A DNA stretch of 64,000 nucleotides from Aureobasidium sp. EXF-3400 (taxonomy: Eukaryota; Ascomycota; Dothideomycetes; Dothideales; Saccotheciaceae). Below are positions 54,322 to 63,536 of the stretch, piece after piece. The position numbers and the translations under genes were made by a program. Each line of letters starts with the position of its first letter. Position 1 is the first letter of the stretch. The notes below the pieces were generated by a model. That model was given only the letters and a program-made list of their open reading frames with translations, had not been told where the DNA came from and did no database searches. The DNA lies in NCBI GenBank assembly GCA_024195585.1, contig SWBL01000067.1, positions 1 to 64,000 on the forward strand, given 5' to 3'.

Positions 54322-55674
54322 ATGCGACCTACTGTGAAGAAGGGGGCTCTTCTATTGCAAACACCTTCGCAAACGTGGGGAAGGCACTTCGAGGTGCACC
54401 CAAAGCATAGGTTCGAGCTTGCTGCGACTTCCGAGTGCATGTCTTCTAACCGACCTACGGGCTTGCTAGACTTGCCCGTTGAGATCAGACTCAAAACCTA
54501 CCATCTCGTCCTTGCAGATTTCTTGGATCACAGCATCATGGTTTCAAGCAGCATCCATGTCCGACCACCAGGAAGTAGCCTCGTTCCTCCTATCACTCCA
54601 ACAGTCAAGCATCGTAGACAGATCGCTCTACCGGCCTCCGTTAACCGCGTCCACGAGCCTGCCATCGTTCGCACGACAAAGGCCATTCGCGCCGAAGTAC
54701 TTCCACTACTCTACGCACCTGGCACACCAACCTCATACACCTTCCACTCCTGCAGTACCAGCTTGACCAGGAAAACACTCCACCGCATTCATGCACAAGA
54801 CATACCCCTAAAGTTCCATCTCAACACTTTAATCTTCTCTTTGCCCAAAGAACTCGACGACAATGGTTTAGCAATAACCTGGCTTGTATCCCTAACTATC
54901 TGCCTGGCATGGTGTCTCCATGCAACGTCCTCGGATCCAAAGATCGTCATCACAGAACCTGAGCTTCGTGTTGGGGATCCATATGTTGCTGTCAACGAGA
55001 CACAATCATCCTCCCTCCCTCTCAAAAGAGCAGAGTTTACTATTGCAACCAACGCACTTCCCCGAGGGACAGACGCAGGGCTTGCTACCACAGCAACAGA
55101 GCTGGTAACCTCTTTCCTTGAGTTCACGTCAGGATTGCCTACGGAAGAAATGGATACCGAAGAACAGGTCGTCTTCGCCTTCGCAGACTTCCTACATGCA
55201 AGAGAGGACAAGTGCAAAAATTGTATCCTGTGGAGAAGCGTTTGGAAGGAGTGCTTGAGGAGAATCTATGGAGCAGAAGTCGTAAAAAGTATGGCGAAAG
55301 AGAGGAAGCCATGCTTTGAGAAGGTCTTCAAGCTCAGCAGCATGGGCAACAATGTCACTGACACAGTCACCCGTCAAGATGCCCATCTTTTGGCCATCGC
55401 CAAAGTCCTCGCTCGTTTCCCCGGTCTCGTGATGGAATGTCATCCCGAAAGTGATCAAAAGATCATACAAGCCAACGGTCGTGGTTGGTGCAAATTTCCC
55501 TTCAAGGATCGCGAGGCTCCCAAAGCAGAGAATCCCTACAAGGACTTCTTTCGTCTACTCAACAACGGCAGCATTGACATCAAGGAGTGTGAGGATGGTA
55601 CCAACAAAGGCCGCTGGGCTGCCTCGGAAGATGACAAACTTAAAGACCAAGATCAAGCTGAGGGAGAGGCTTGA
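54322..55674 (+). CDS. 2EXR-domain protein with a conserved C-terminal block
   Basis: A single exon of 450 residues. The 2EXR/F-box-like core is at about residues 48-65: LLDLPVEIRLKTYHLVLADF. The middle follows the usual layout of the family (TTKAIRAEVLPLLYAPG). The C-terminal half has WRSVWKECLRRIYGAE, then QDAHLLAIAKVLARFPGL and FPFKDREAPKAENPYKDFF. That block is also present in the frame-offset gene at 45726-46924, where it follows a different N-terminus. Function is unknown; a role in protein-protein recognition is inferred. Confidence 0.72.
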   Translation: MRPTVKKGALLLQTPSQTWGRHFEVHPKHRFELAATSECMSSNRPTGLLDLPVEIRLKTYHLVLADFLDHSIMVSSSIHVRPPGSSLVPPITPTVKHRRQIALPASVNRVHEPAIVRTTKAIRAEVLPLLYAPGTPTSYTFHSCSTSLTRKTLHRIHAQDIPLKFHLNTLIFSLPKELDDNGLAITWLVSLTICLAWCLHATSSDPKIVITEPELRVGDPYVAVNETQSSSLPLKRAEFTIATNALPRGTDAGLATTATELVTSFLEFTSGLPTEEMDTEEQVVFAFADFLHAREDKCKNCILWRSVWKECLRRIYGAEVVKSMAKERKPCFEKVFKLSSMGNNVTDTVTRQDAHLLAIAKVLARFPGLVMECHPESDQKIIQANGRGWCKFPFKDREAPKAENPYKDFFRLLNNGSIDIKECEDGTNKGRWAASEDDKLKDQDQAEGEA

Positions 55675-56299
55675 GATGGAACTGGATATGGAGTTTGATC
55701 AAGGTGAAGATGGATACAGGAAAGAGATTGGAGATGGAGGCAAGAGAGCACCTGGACGATCTACATCAAGCAAGGACATAGGGTCGCCAGGAGAACACCG
55801 AGAGAGACAAGGGCCTGGGCTTCGTGGCTGTCCTTAAACTTGAAGGGTTGCGAGAAGAAGAATCCCCACAAGTCCCAACGAGCATCTTCCCAGCGGTACA
55901 TAGGAAGGCAGCAAGTCTCTCGACACTTTACTCGAGTCATCCGATATTCACTATTCAGAGAGGCAGGTTTCACTTCAAATTGAGCTCCCTGAAAGGTCGC
56001 ACGCACTTTCACTTCAGTGAACATGTTGGAATCACATTCACTAACGACAGTCCACTCCACTGTCAATACCTTGCCTATATAATTCCCTCCAATTCTCCCA
56101 TCTCTTCTCTCCTCTCTACCACACATCGTCCTCCTCAGATTGTAAAATCTTCTCCAGGACATAAACCGCCCCGACTACCTACTCATCTCTTGCTGACTTC
56201 TCGATCCCAGGCTCCAAACAGAACACTCAGATACAACACGACAACAAACAGCTACAACCAAGTCAGCGGAATCCACACATCCCTCAGCCAATCGGCACC
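55675..56299. other. Intergenic region with a TATA box
   Basis: 625 bases. The left part still has a purine-rich plus-strand frame, probably untranslated. The right part is a typical promoter and C/T-rich leader. Confidence 0.4.
56076..56082 (+). promoter_or_regulatory. TATA box of the 56300 gene
   Basis: TATATAA lies about 220 bases upstream of the ATG, followed by a pyrimidine-rich stretch suited to transcription start. Confidence 0.45.
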
Positions 56300-56907
56300 A
56301 TGTCTGACAAGTCTGAGCTCGCTACCGACAAGGTATGTTGTGACATGACCAAGAGGATGATCTTCAGGCTAATATACTTGAACAAGCAGGAGCAGCAGGA
56401 CCAGCGCGAGTTTGAGGCCGAGCTTGAAAAGGCGAAGAAGCTGGAGGCCATGCTGGAACACATCGAGCTGTTGGAGCGCATGACCACCGCCGAAGGTCTG
56501 AACTCCCATTATCCCACGATGATGGCTCTCATCAAGCACAGAAACACGATCAGAACTTACGTGGTAAGCACATCATGTTCACGTTGATTCAACTTGTTAA
56601 CTCGACTTTACAGGCTATGTTCAACAACATCCCTCACTTGAGTACTTTCGCCGGCTGCACCGACAGTTACAACCTCAAGACCAAACTCGAAGCAGATCTC
56701 AAGGAACTCGACGCTGCTGTCAACGACATTCTCACCAAGTTGGACAAAACCGTCTCCGCAGACAACCCATTCCGCGAGGCAGCACTCAAGGCTATCTATG
56801 ACCACACTCAACCCGAAGGACTCCCGGTCGCCAGCTGGGAAGAAGTCATTGAGGCTACACAGTCACCAGACTTCAGCCTCACGGAGATGTGGAAACGCTT
56901 GCACTAG
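56300..56907 (+). CDS. Small helical protein, parent copy of a decayed duplicate
   Basis: Three exons, 56300-56332, 56387-56563 and 56614-56907, give 167 residues. It starts MSDKSELATDK, then a coiled coil (FEAELEKAKKLEAMLEHIEL). The final exon has NPFREAALKAIYDHT and WEEVIEATQSPDFSLTEMW. The first intron has a NAGNAG acceptor (AAGCAG at 56384-56389), so one glutamine more or less is possible. A damaged copy of exons 2-3 lies downstream at about 58004-58310. No domain is recognised. Splicing and codon bias argue for a real gene. Confidence 0.68.
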
Positions 56908-57480
56908 ATCAGGACAGGTCAGTGAAGCAGGAATCACAAAGAAAGGAAGGTCAAAAGCAGTACGGACAAGGCAAAGGCAGACCATGACAATTGTAAATTA
57001 GCTCACTTCTGCCAAATGATGAAAGAACCTTGAACATGCATCTCAATCTATCTGCGCTTGGTGCAGCAATCATCAAATGCACATCTTGTCCTTTTTTGTT
57101 CGAATTCATCGCTAATCCGATCATTCCTACTGTGCCAACCCCTGTTTTTGCCAAACTTCATAGCTTCGCTCAAACGAGGACATGTGAATGGCCATTGACT
57201 GTGACACCCTTGTTATTACGCGGATATTCGTGTCGCCCATCACCTGAGAAGACTCAAGGAGCACCATCAAATATATGCAGTAGTGGAGCCACAGAAGTGA
57301 AACTTGCAAGCAAGGTTTGGAAAAGACTGCTTCATACGATGGAGTTATTTCATTTGTGAAGAGTAAGCTCGATATCATTATCTGCCAAGCCACATCTCTT
57401 CCATTCAGTGAGAAAATAGAAATGCTCGATGAATGCCTTTAACAACAGCAAAAGAATCGATCACAATCTTCATCAGGTTT
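56908..57480. other. Convergent intergenic region
   Basis: 570 bases between two genes that end toward each other. Short frames only; nothing named. Confidence 0.4.
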
Positions 57481-58006
57481 TCAAGCGGTCTGACTTTCTT
57501 GCAAACTTGCTGTCGACTGTGCAGCCAATCTAGCCAAGTCGGCCTGAGACTTCTCAGCAAGAAACTTCTCTATACCCGCCAGTCTCTTGGCGAGTGTGGC
57601 CACTTCACGAGTGTTCTCTTCCACTTGCATTGCCAGTTGTTGTTGCTGCCTGTGATGATCGTGAAGGCTGGTTGGGTGACTTCCGAGTTGAGGTCCATCG
57701 GTGGCTTCGTTGGTGGTTTCAGGAGATTTATCTTGAACTTCGGCCGAGAGGCGAGCAATTCTGGTCTGAAGTTCTGGAATCTTGGAGCGAAGCGACACTT
57801 TGGAAGACTCGTATCTGTGTACGTCCTCTTCTAGATCCTTGAGGAGGCTGAGCATGGATGTGCTGGGAACGATCTGATCAGCATTCGTAGATAGCGCAAA
57901 GTCAGAAGTGCGTGAAGTACCTTTCGGTGGACTTGGTTGCTGCCGCCAAGTTCAGTGTAGCGCGGTCTGAGTTGGCATTGTGTTCAGAAAGCTGGTTGAT
58001 TTCCAT
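57481..58006 (-). CDS. Small coiled-coil protein
   Basis: Two exons on the minus strand, 57921-58006 and 57481-57862, give 155 residues. The 58-nt intron ends at the second of two AG sites, the only one that keeps frame. The protein starts MEINQLSEHNANSDRATLNL. It then forms coiled coils (LLKDLEEDVHRYESSKVSLR and VEENTREVATLAKRLAGIEK), interrupted by a His/Gln-rich loop (HDHHRQQQQ). The start overlaps the edge of the decayed duplicate on the opposite strand. No family is recognised. A role as adaptor or kinetochore-like small subunit would be pure guesswork. Confidence 0.65.
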
Positions 58007-58310
58007 GATGGCGATGAGAAAGAGCTTTGTACTTGACGAAGAGTGCGAAGTTGAACACGTCCATGTTGAATCACTCTGCTAACTGAAGCATTGCAGGCTC
58101 TAGCCAACAACATTCTTGAGCTGGGCACCATGAACGGATACTTGACGCTACTGTCAACAACATTCTTGCAAACTCCGTGCCTGCCCAACCCAATCCGTGA
58201 AGCAGTACTCAAAGCTCTCCCCCCACTTTCACATCGGAGACCTCTCAGTCGTCCAATAAGCAGAGATCGTTGAAGCTACATTCGAAGACTCCAGGCTGTA
58301 ACATCATGGA
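58004..58310 (+). pseudogene. Decayed duplicate of the 56300-56907 gene
   Basis: Pieces in more than one frame match the intact gene upstream. ATGATGGC.AT. aligns with the end of its exon 2. A 38-nt intron-like stretch with GCTAAC and GCAG (58059-58096) follows, too short for normal splicing. Then come ALANNILE (parent AMFNNIPH), LDATVNNIL in a second frame (parent LDAAVNDIL), NPIREAVLKAL back in the first (parent NPFREAALKAI), and AEIVEATFEDSRL (parent WEEVIEATQSPDFSL). At least two frame shifts mean no complete protein can be made. Confidence 0.7.
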
Positions 58311-58612
58311 TGTGAAGAAACAAATGAACCAGAGCAGGCCGGCCGCGCATCAAGTTGGAGAAGCACGAACGACGAAAGGCAGGTTGCAAGGAGTACAGAA
58401 ACACGAGAAACACGTAAACGGAGTTGAGCGTTTGCCACAAGATGCGAAGCTTAAGATACAACCCAAGCATTCTGCGGTTGGTAAAGCCATCATCAGTGGG
58501 ATATTCCTTGTTCCTCCGAAGTCATTGCTACTCTCAAAGCAATCCTTCATCTAGACTCCGAAACCACTGCACATCTTGTCCCATCTTCATGACTCGTGCT
58601 CCGTCGCCCACC
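58311..58612. other. Intergenic region
   Basis: About 300 bases with no features beyond short frames. Confidence 0.35.
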
Positions 58613-59448
58613 TCACCAGATTGTGCCAGGAGTGAACTTCCTACTAATCTTCTCGACGTCCGCCACGTAGGTCTGCAAGATAGACGGACTTTCGACCAAG
58701 ATCTCAGGGGCCAGTGGAAGTGCTACCAGGCGACCATCTCTTCTACTAACACAGACCTTTCGCGTATTGGTGCAATTCCTACAAGCGAATTTGCCCGGCT
58801 CCTGAATTGTCCAGTTTTGTCCACGGAGGAATACTGCCGTCTTGAGGCACTTCCCCGTGAAACCTAAAGAGATCCAGTTGGGATCCTTGGAATTGAGGTC
58901 CGTTACCTGATCAGCCCATATGGCTTTGAGGTCTCTCCATGCTTGGTCGTCGACTTCAGAATCGGTCTCAAGATTCTTGTCTAGGTTGATCCAGACCGTG
59001 ATCTCTGCCTCTGTTTCCTCTTCCTCGTCAAGTTGATTGCCATTGGTGAGATTCGAGACTTGATCTTCTGTGCGAGGTCTTGTGGGAGGACGAGCCAGAC
59101 GAGGCTGGCCATCTTCGTTTGCGTTTTGATGAATTTCCACTTGACGCTGGTCGTGGAGGCGAGTATATTTGGCTTGTAGGCGTGCATATTTGGCTTGAAC
59201 ACAAGCGTTTTCAGCTTCAAGTGATGTGATTTTGCCTTGGAAGTATTCTTGAAGATATGTGACTGTGTTTCTGGATGAATTCAACTCGCGCTCAAGCCTC
59301 TGAACTTGACTGAATTGTATGAGTTAGCACGCGTGCATAATACAAGGCCTTGGATTGTGAGTTACTTTTCAGTAGTGTTGCCAACATCATCGCCCTCGAG
59401 AGATTCATCGTCATCGTCGATGGTGATGACCACGCGTCCACTTGACAT
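58613..59448 (-). CDS. Coiled-coil / CxxC protein, tandem copy 1
   Basis: Exons 59366-59448 and 58613-59309 give 259 residues; 56-nt intron. It starts MSSGRVVITIDDDDESLEGD. After the splice (NTTEN then QVQRLERELN), a coiled coil of about 60 residues follows, with the unit QAKYARLQAKYTRLHD. An acidic part (DEEEETEAEITVWIN) leads to a C-terminal module: WTIQEPGKFACRNCTNTRKV, then CVSRRDGRLVALPLAP. The cysteine spacing C-x2-C-x6-C looks metal-binding and recurs in fungal proteins of unknown function. A tandem partner with the same exon structure lies at 59923-60823. No enzyme function is visible. A DNA-related role is possible but not shown. Confidence 0.75.
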
Positions 59449-59922
59449 GGTGCGCGAAGTGAGGATTGGTGGTCGCGAGGGGCGGGCGAAGCAAGAGTGC
59501 TTGAAAGACAAAATCGTAAAGTGGAGTTTGTGGAAGCGAGAAGTGAGACGTGTGACGTGTGACGTGAGAAGTGAGAGGAAGCGGAAGTCGCGAGTAGAAC
59601 TGGCAAGCACCCTATCCTCGGCAGAACAAGGTCTTAGGCAAAAGGGGAAGGCATTCTGAAAAGTTGTTGTGTTTTCACATGAGAACCTCACCAAGCACTC
59701 CACTCTATCCCATATCTCTTTTCGTGAGACCGACGAAGTATATGCGTGAGCTGTTTGAACAAGTTGATTTCATCGTACTACCGTTCGAGCTATGATGCTT
59801 GCGATTGAAGCTTCTGTGTCCCTAGCGATTACATGGAGCGGAGTAACAGATTCTCTTGGTAAAAACCATTGAAAGACATCCCATCAAGCAATTTCTCAAG
59901 TCTTGCGCCTTTGAGCTCTCCA
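59449..59922. other. Region between the tandem copies
   Basis: 474 bases: promoter of copy 1 and 3' end of copy 2. Contains a short repeat of CGTGTGA (59547-59567) and a stretch GAAGTCGCGAGT (59585-59597) that also appears upstream of copy 2. Confidence 0.45.
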
Positions 59923-60823
59923 TCAAGACCACACTGGAGGTGCGCGGCGGCTGACCCCATCCTTCTTGACCACGTAGCTTCCCAGCAAGTCACCGACTTC
60001 GTGGTCTGCCGAGAATGGTAGAGGCGGCAAGGGTAGAAGTTGGAGAGTACCATTAACTTGACCAGCACAGATCCTCAACTTGTTGGCACATTGACGGCAG
60101 GTCAACCTGCCAGGCTCTTCCGTTGTCCAGTGTTGAGCTGTAGGCTTGGAGATTACAGTACTCCATAGGCACTTTCCCTTCAGATCAACCGACGGCCAGT
60201 CCTTGTTCTTCTGATCGAATTGTTGCACTTGAACAGCCCAAGCAGCTTCGAGTTCGTACCATTCTTGTTGGTCAACTTGAGCGTCGGTCTCAAGGTCTCC
60301 ATCTTGGTTGACCCGGACCATGATCTTTTCGTCTGCTTCCTCGTGCCCGTCAAGTAAACCATTGTTGGCGGAGTTGGTCAGAAGTTCTCGCCGAGCATCA
60401 ACCGAGTCTTGGGGTTCTGTACGAGGTCTTTTTGGAGGATGGGTCTCTTGATGGAAGCCACGGAAACTTCTTAACTGTCGTCCACCATCTCCTGGTGCAT
60501 TTGGACGTGGCTGATTGTCTTCATAGGGATCCTCGAGAAGTTCGACTTCAAGTTGGGCTCGAAGACGAGCAAACCTGGCTTGAAATCGAGCATTCTCGGC
60601 CTGGAGACGAGTATTTTCGGCTTGAATTGACGAGAGATCGACTCGGAGGTAGGCGATGGTGGTTCTGGCTTCGTTTAGCTCGCGTACAAGCCTCTGAACT
60701 TGGCTACATTACTCATGTTAGCACTCGTCTGTAGTCCGAGATGTTTTGGTTTGTGAGTTACTTTTCAGTAGTGTTGTCAACATTATCGTCGTCGATGGTG
60801 ATGACCAAGCGTCCACTTGACAT
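59923..60823 (-). CDS. Coiled-coil / CxxC protein, tandem copy 2
   Basis: Exons 60762-60823 and 59923-60703 give 280 residues; 58-nt intron at exactly the same place as in copy 1. It starts MSSGRLVITIDDDNVDNTTE. The coiled coil reads IQAENTRLQAENARFQARFA, followed by a basic patch (HPPKRPRTEP) and an acidic segment. The C-terminal module is WTTEEPGRLTCRQCANKLRI, then CAGQVNGTLQLLPLPP, with the three cysteines kept. Identity to copy 1 is high at both ends and low in the middle, so the copies have diverged under constraint on the ends. Function unknown. Confidence 0.75.
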
Positions 60824-61066
60824 GGTGTGTGAAGTCAAAAAGTTGAGAGTAAGGTGTTTGGAAAAAAAGTGTGGAAGTCAAGAAGTCGACAGTTGATGAT
60901 TTAGAAGTTCAAGTTGTGAGAGGGTGGAAGTCGCGAGTTGAATCGAAGGACTGGCAGGCAGCAGCAAGTCTGCACGAATCAGGATTTCTGGTAGAATGAG
61001 AACGCGCCGAGGAAGGAGTGAATCAGAGGCGACGCACTCCCAGCCCGTGTTGTGGGTGTTTGCACG

Positions 61067-61179
61067 CTATCAAAATGCACAGTCGCAATCTGAGACCAAG
61101 ACTGGCCACTGAGATGGCCCTCAATGGAGCTCTCTCAGTGAAAACCACATTATTCCCGAATGTATTGTGCATTTTATAG
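61067..61179. mobile_element. TIR element copy 4 (subfamily B)
   Basis: 113 bp, left end CTATCAAAATGCACA, right end TGTGCATTTTATAG; the ends are inverted repeats of the same kind as in copies 1-3. The interior differs from subfamily A but has GAGATGGCCCTCAATGGAG, which recurs in copy 5. No reading frame. Confidence 0.6.
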
Positions 61180-61223
61180 TTATGACACAAGCATCCATCA
61201 CACATGAAGGAAGGCTCTTCGCG

Positions 61224-61315
61224 CTCCGAAATGCAAACTGGCCCGTGAAATGGTCTTTGATGGTATCTCTCTGTGGAGAACACCTTATCTAGGAAAACAT
61301 TGTGCATTTCTACAG
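61224..61315. mobile_element. TIR element copy 5 (subfamily B, shortened)
   Basis: 92 bp. Left end CTCCGAAATGCAAACTGG is degraded, right end TGTGCATTTCTACAG is good. Interior GAAATGGTCTTTGATGGTA matches copy 4. It lies 45 bases from copy 4. Confidence 0.5.
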
Positions 61316-61882
61316 CTACACTAAAGCACGCATTGTAGAAGGCATCAAACCTGTTGAAGCGTGTTCGTTGTGGATGGTTCGTTGTGGATGGAGAGAAGCA
61401 GATTGGAAGAAACTGAAGAGGAAAATTTCATAAAGAGGTTGATTGTGAGGGAGTGAAGGAGTTGTAGAAACAAGAACCCCTTGCATTGCCAGCGGTCGAT
61501 TGATCTGTGCACAACGAACGATGTCATTTGCATATCTTTCAACTTCTTTAAAAGCCGACCTTTACTGCTGAAGAGCAGCATCAAAGGAGCGCTACATGTG
61601 ACACAAAGATAGGAATAAGCAAACACTAAAATTCAGGGGAAATGTGGTAATGAATTAGGAAGTCGCGTTCTTTGCGTGCGCTTGCGAAGTGGAAGAAAAC
61701 GAAGAGGACGTCCCTATGATTTTTCCCGTTCCGACGAGAGCTGTTTTCGCCTGTTCTTACAGAGTATTCTATCGGATGAGCGAGCTGCACGAACAGTGAG
61801 GCCAAACATGCGATAATGCTGAATCGACATGCTCGTTCTGCAAAACAGGAACAGGGTTTCAGAGCAAGAACAAAAAATGAAA

Positions 61883-62027
61883 TGCCGTAGGCAGGAATCG
61901 AACCCGCGACCTCCTGACCGTCGAGAAGAGAGTATTAGGGATTTAGGTAAGCGAGTATAGGGGCTTAGGTAAGCGAATAGGGACTTAGGTTACCAGATCA
62001 GGTGTGCTACCGCTGCACCACCACGGC
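61883..62027 (-). tRNA. tRNA-like gene interrupted by a repeat-containing intron or insertion; anticodon uncertain
   Basis: On the minus strand GCCGTGG at the 5' end pairs with CTACGGC (plus A) at the 3' end. The D-arm is GTGC-AGCGGTA-GCAC, and the T-arm is GCGGG-TTCGATT-CCTGC. CCTGA and TCAGG form the anticodon stem, with a variable loop AGGTC. A T6 run follows directly, as a Pol III terminator. But about 70 nt lie inside the anticodon loop, made of three 20-23 nt near-repeats. The loop reads TCTGGTA before the insert, so the anticodon cannot be fixed. Introns in fungal tRNAs are usually 10-60 nt. It may be functional, or a disrupted gene. Confidence 0.55.
61932..61996. repeat. Three 20-23 bp tandem repeats inside the tRNA-like gene
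   Basis: On the plus strand the units run GTATTAGGGATTTAGGTAAG, GTATAGGGGCTTAGGTAAG and ATAGGGACTTAGGTTACC, each with TTAGGT. They fill the insertion in the anticodon loop. Confidence 0.75.
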
Positions 62028-62724
62028 TTTTTTGGGTTACAAGGGACAAACTTCTCTAGAATATAAAGGTTGTGTGGTCACAGTGGTGGGAAGGGTGGTG
62101 TTTGAGCAAGTTAATTTTGGGAAGCCCCCGGCTTGGCTGTCCCGTGATGCGACTGATGCCTGGAATGGTGTGCGATACATTTTCGTGCGCTGGCTATCTT
62201 GACAACGTATGAAGTAGAGCCATATGGGTGTGCGTGATCCGCTCGTCTCAAAGCTCCCCAGCAATTATTCGTAGGCCATAACAAATCTGTGGTCTCTGAA
62301 GGTCGTAGGGTCATGGAGTGAAGCCTGTTTGAGAGTATAATTTGAGAATCCAGCGTCGCCACAGCCAGTCAAGGGTAATACTGATATCAATGAACCATAG
62401 CGAGCGTCTCACATCGAGCAACAGTTTCGAGGATAAGGCGTGGACACTTTGCTGACTAGCACATGAGATGTCGATTCAAGTGCCGCTGATAATGGGTTTC
62501 CGATTTAGAGACATCGACTGCCAGGGTTAAGGCATTGATAACTGGTAAAGTGCCCATGATACATCCGGCGCCGGTCTGAGTATGCAATACATATGGTGAG
62601 AGGGCTGCTGCAGTGGGACCTACCCTTGTGAGGGAAGGATGGCGAAGCACTTCAATGGATGGCAACCTTAGCCAACAGCAGGCGTCGGAGAGAATTAGGA
62701 TGCGAAGCCAAGTGTATAGCGGGT

Positions 62725-63358
62725 TCATGAGGCGGCCGAGATAAAGATCTGGATGGTGCTGGCATAGCGAATTCTGGACTCTGGAACGTCTTCCTCTTGA
62801 TCCTTCATGTTCTGATCCTCATCTTGTCGGGTCTCTTCCGGGGGGACAATGTCATCAATGGCACCAACAGTACCTGTCTCAATGCGAACATTGTACTCGA
62901 CTCTCTGCTGGAACCAGAGAGCGAGACTCAGTGCCTTCGCGATTGCTTTGCCTGTAGCCTTGAGGACGACCTCGTCTTGATCGTGTTTCTGAGCGGCCAT
63001 TGTGGCAGCTACACGCTCAATGTCTGTGATTTCGTCGTTGGTATGGGAGTACTTGGGTCTGTTGGAGACTTGATCGGCAGCTGATTGGGCGAGGCGTTTC
63101 TCAACTTGGGCCAGCAGCTTCTGGACACGCTTGACGGCTGACATGAAGGGTGTCTTCATAGACACATAGACGACCTTGGCGATGTCGGCGTTGGCATATT
63201 GCGATGTGATTGGAGGGCGTAGCAATGGACGTTTTTCGACTTTGTAGTCTGCACAGTGTGAGTCGAATTGAGATGCGTAGAGATTAAGAGTAGATTTCAC
63301 CTTTGGGCAGACGCGACATCTTGCGCGGCCTCTTAGAGGCACCTTGTTCTTGTGTCAT
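62725..63358 (-). CDS. pop7: RNase P / RNase MRP subunit Pop7
   Basis: Exons 63301-63358 and 62725-63248 give 193 residues; the 52-nt intron joins SRLPK to DYKVEKRP. The Alba-like domain is visible: KRPLLRPPITSQYANADIAK, VVYVSMKTPFMSAVKRVQKL and, after an insert, VVLKATGKAIAKALSLALWF, then VRIETGTVGAIDDIV and RIRYASTIQIFISAAS. These are the RNA-binding strands of Pop7/Rpp20. In yeast, Pop7 with Pop6 binds the P3 arm of the RNase P and MRP RNAs in the nucleus and nucleolus. The basic start KRPRKMSR fits nuclear import. Divergent to LIP2. Confidence 0.9.
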
Positions 63359-63536
63359 GATGTCGATGCGGCAGAGTCGCAATGAAGTCGAGAACATCAA
63401 GGTTGTGCAAGACTCAAAAAGCTGCCTCCGCATCCAAAGCCACAGCCACAGTTCAGCCACACAGCGAAGCAGCCACAAGTCATCGAGCCTTCTTCTTTCG
63501 CCAAAACATCCATCAACCGCTAACAATCCATCAAAC

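Larger units (their letters stand above)
60824..62724. other. 1.9 kb gap with two TIR elements and a tRNA-like gene
   Basis: Left edge is the promoter of tandem copy 2. Two inverted-repeat elements lie at 61067-61179 and 61224-61315. A tRNA-like gene is at 61883-62027. A 93-codon minus frame at 61345-61626 is not supported. The rest is the 3' side of POP7. Confidence 0.5.

Noticed and set aside
61345..61626. 93-codon minus-strand frame
   Set aside because: No homology or motif visible, next to mobile-like elements; more likely chance.
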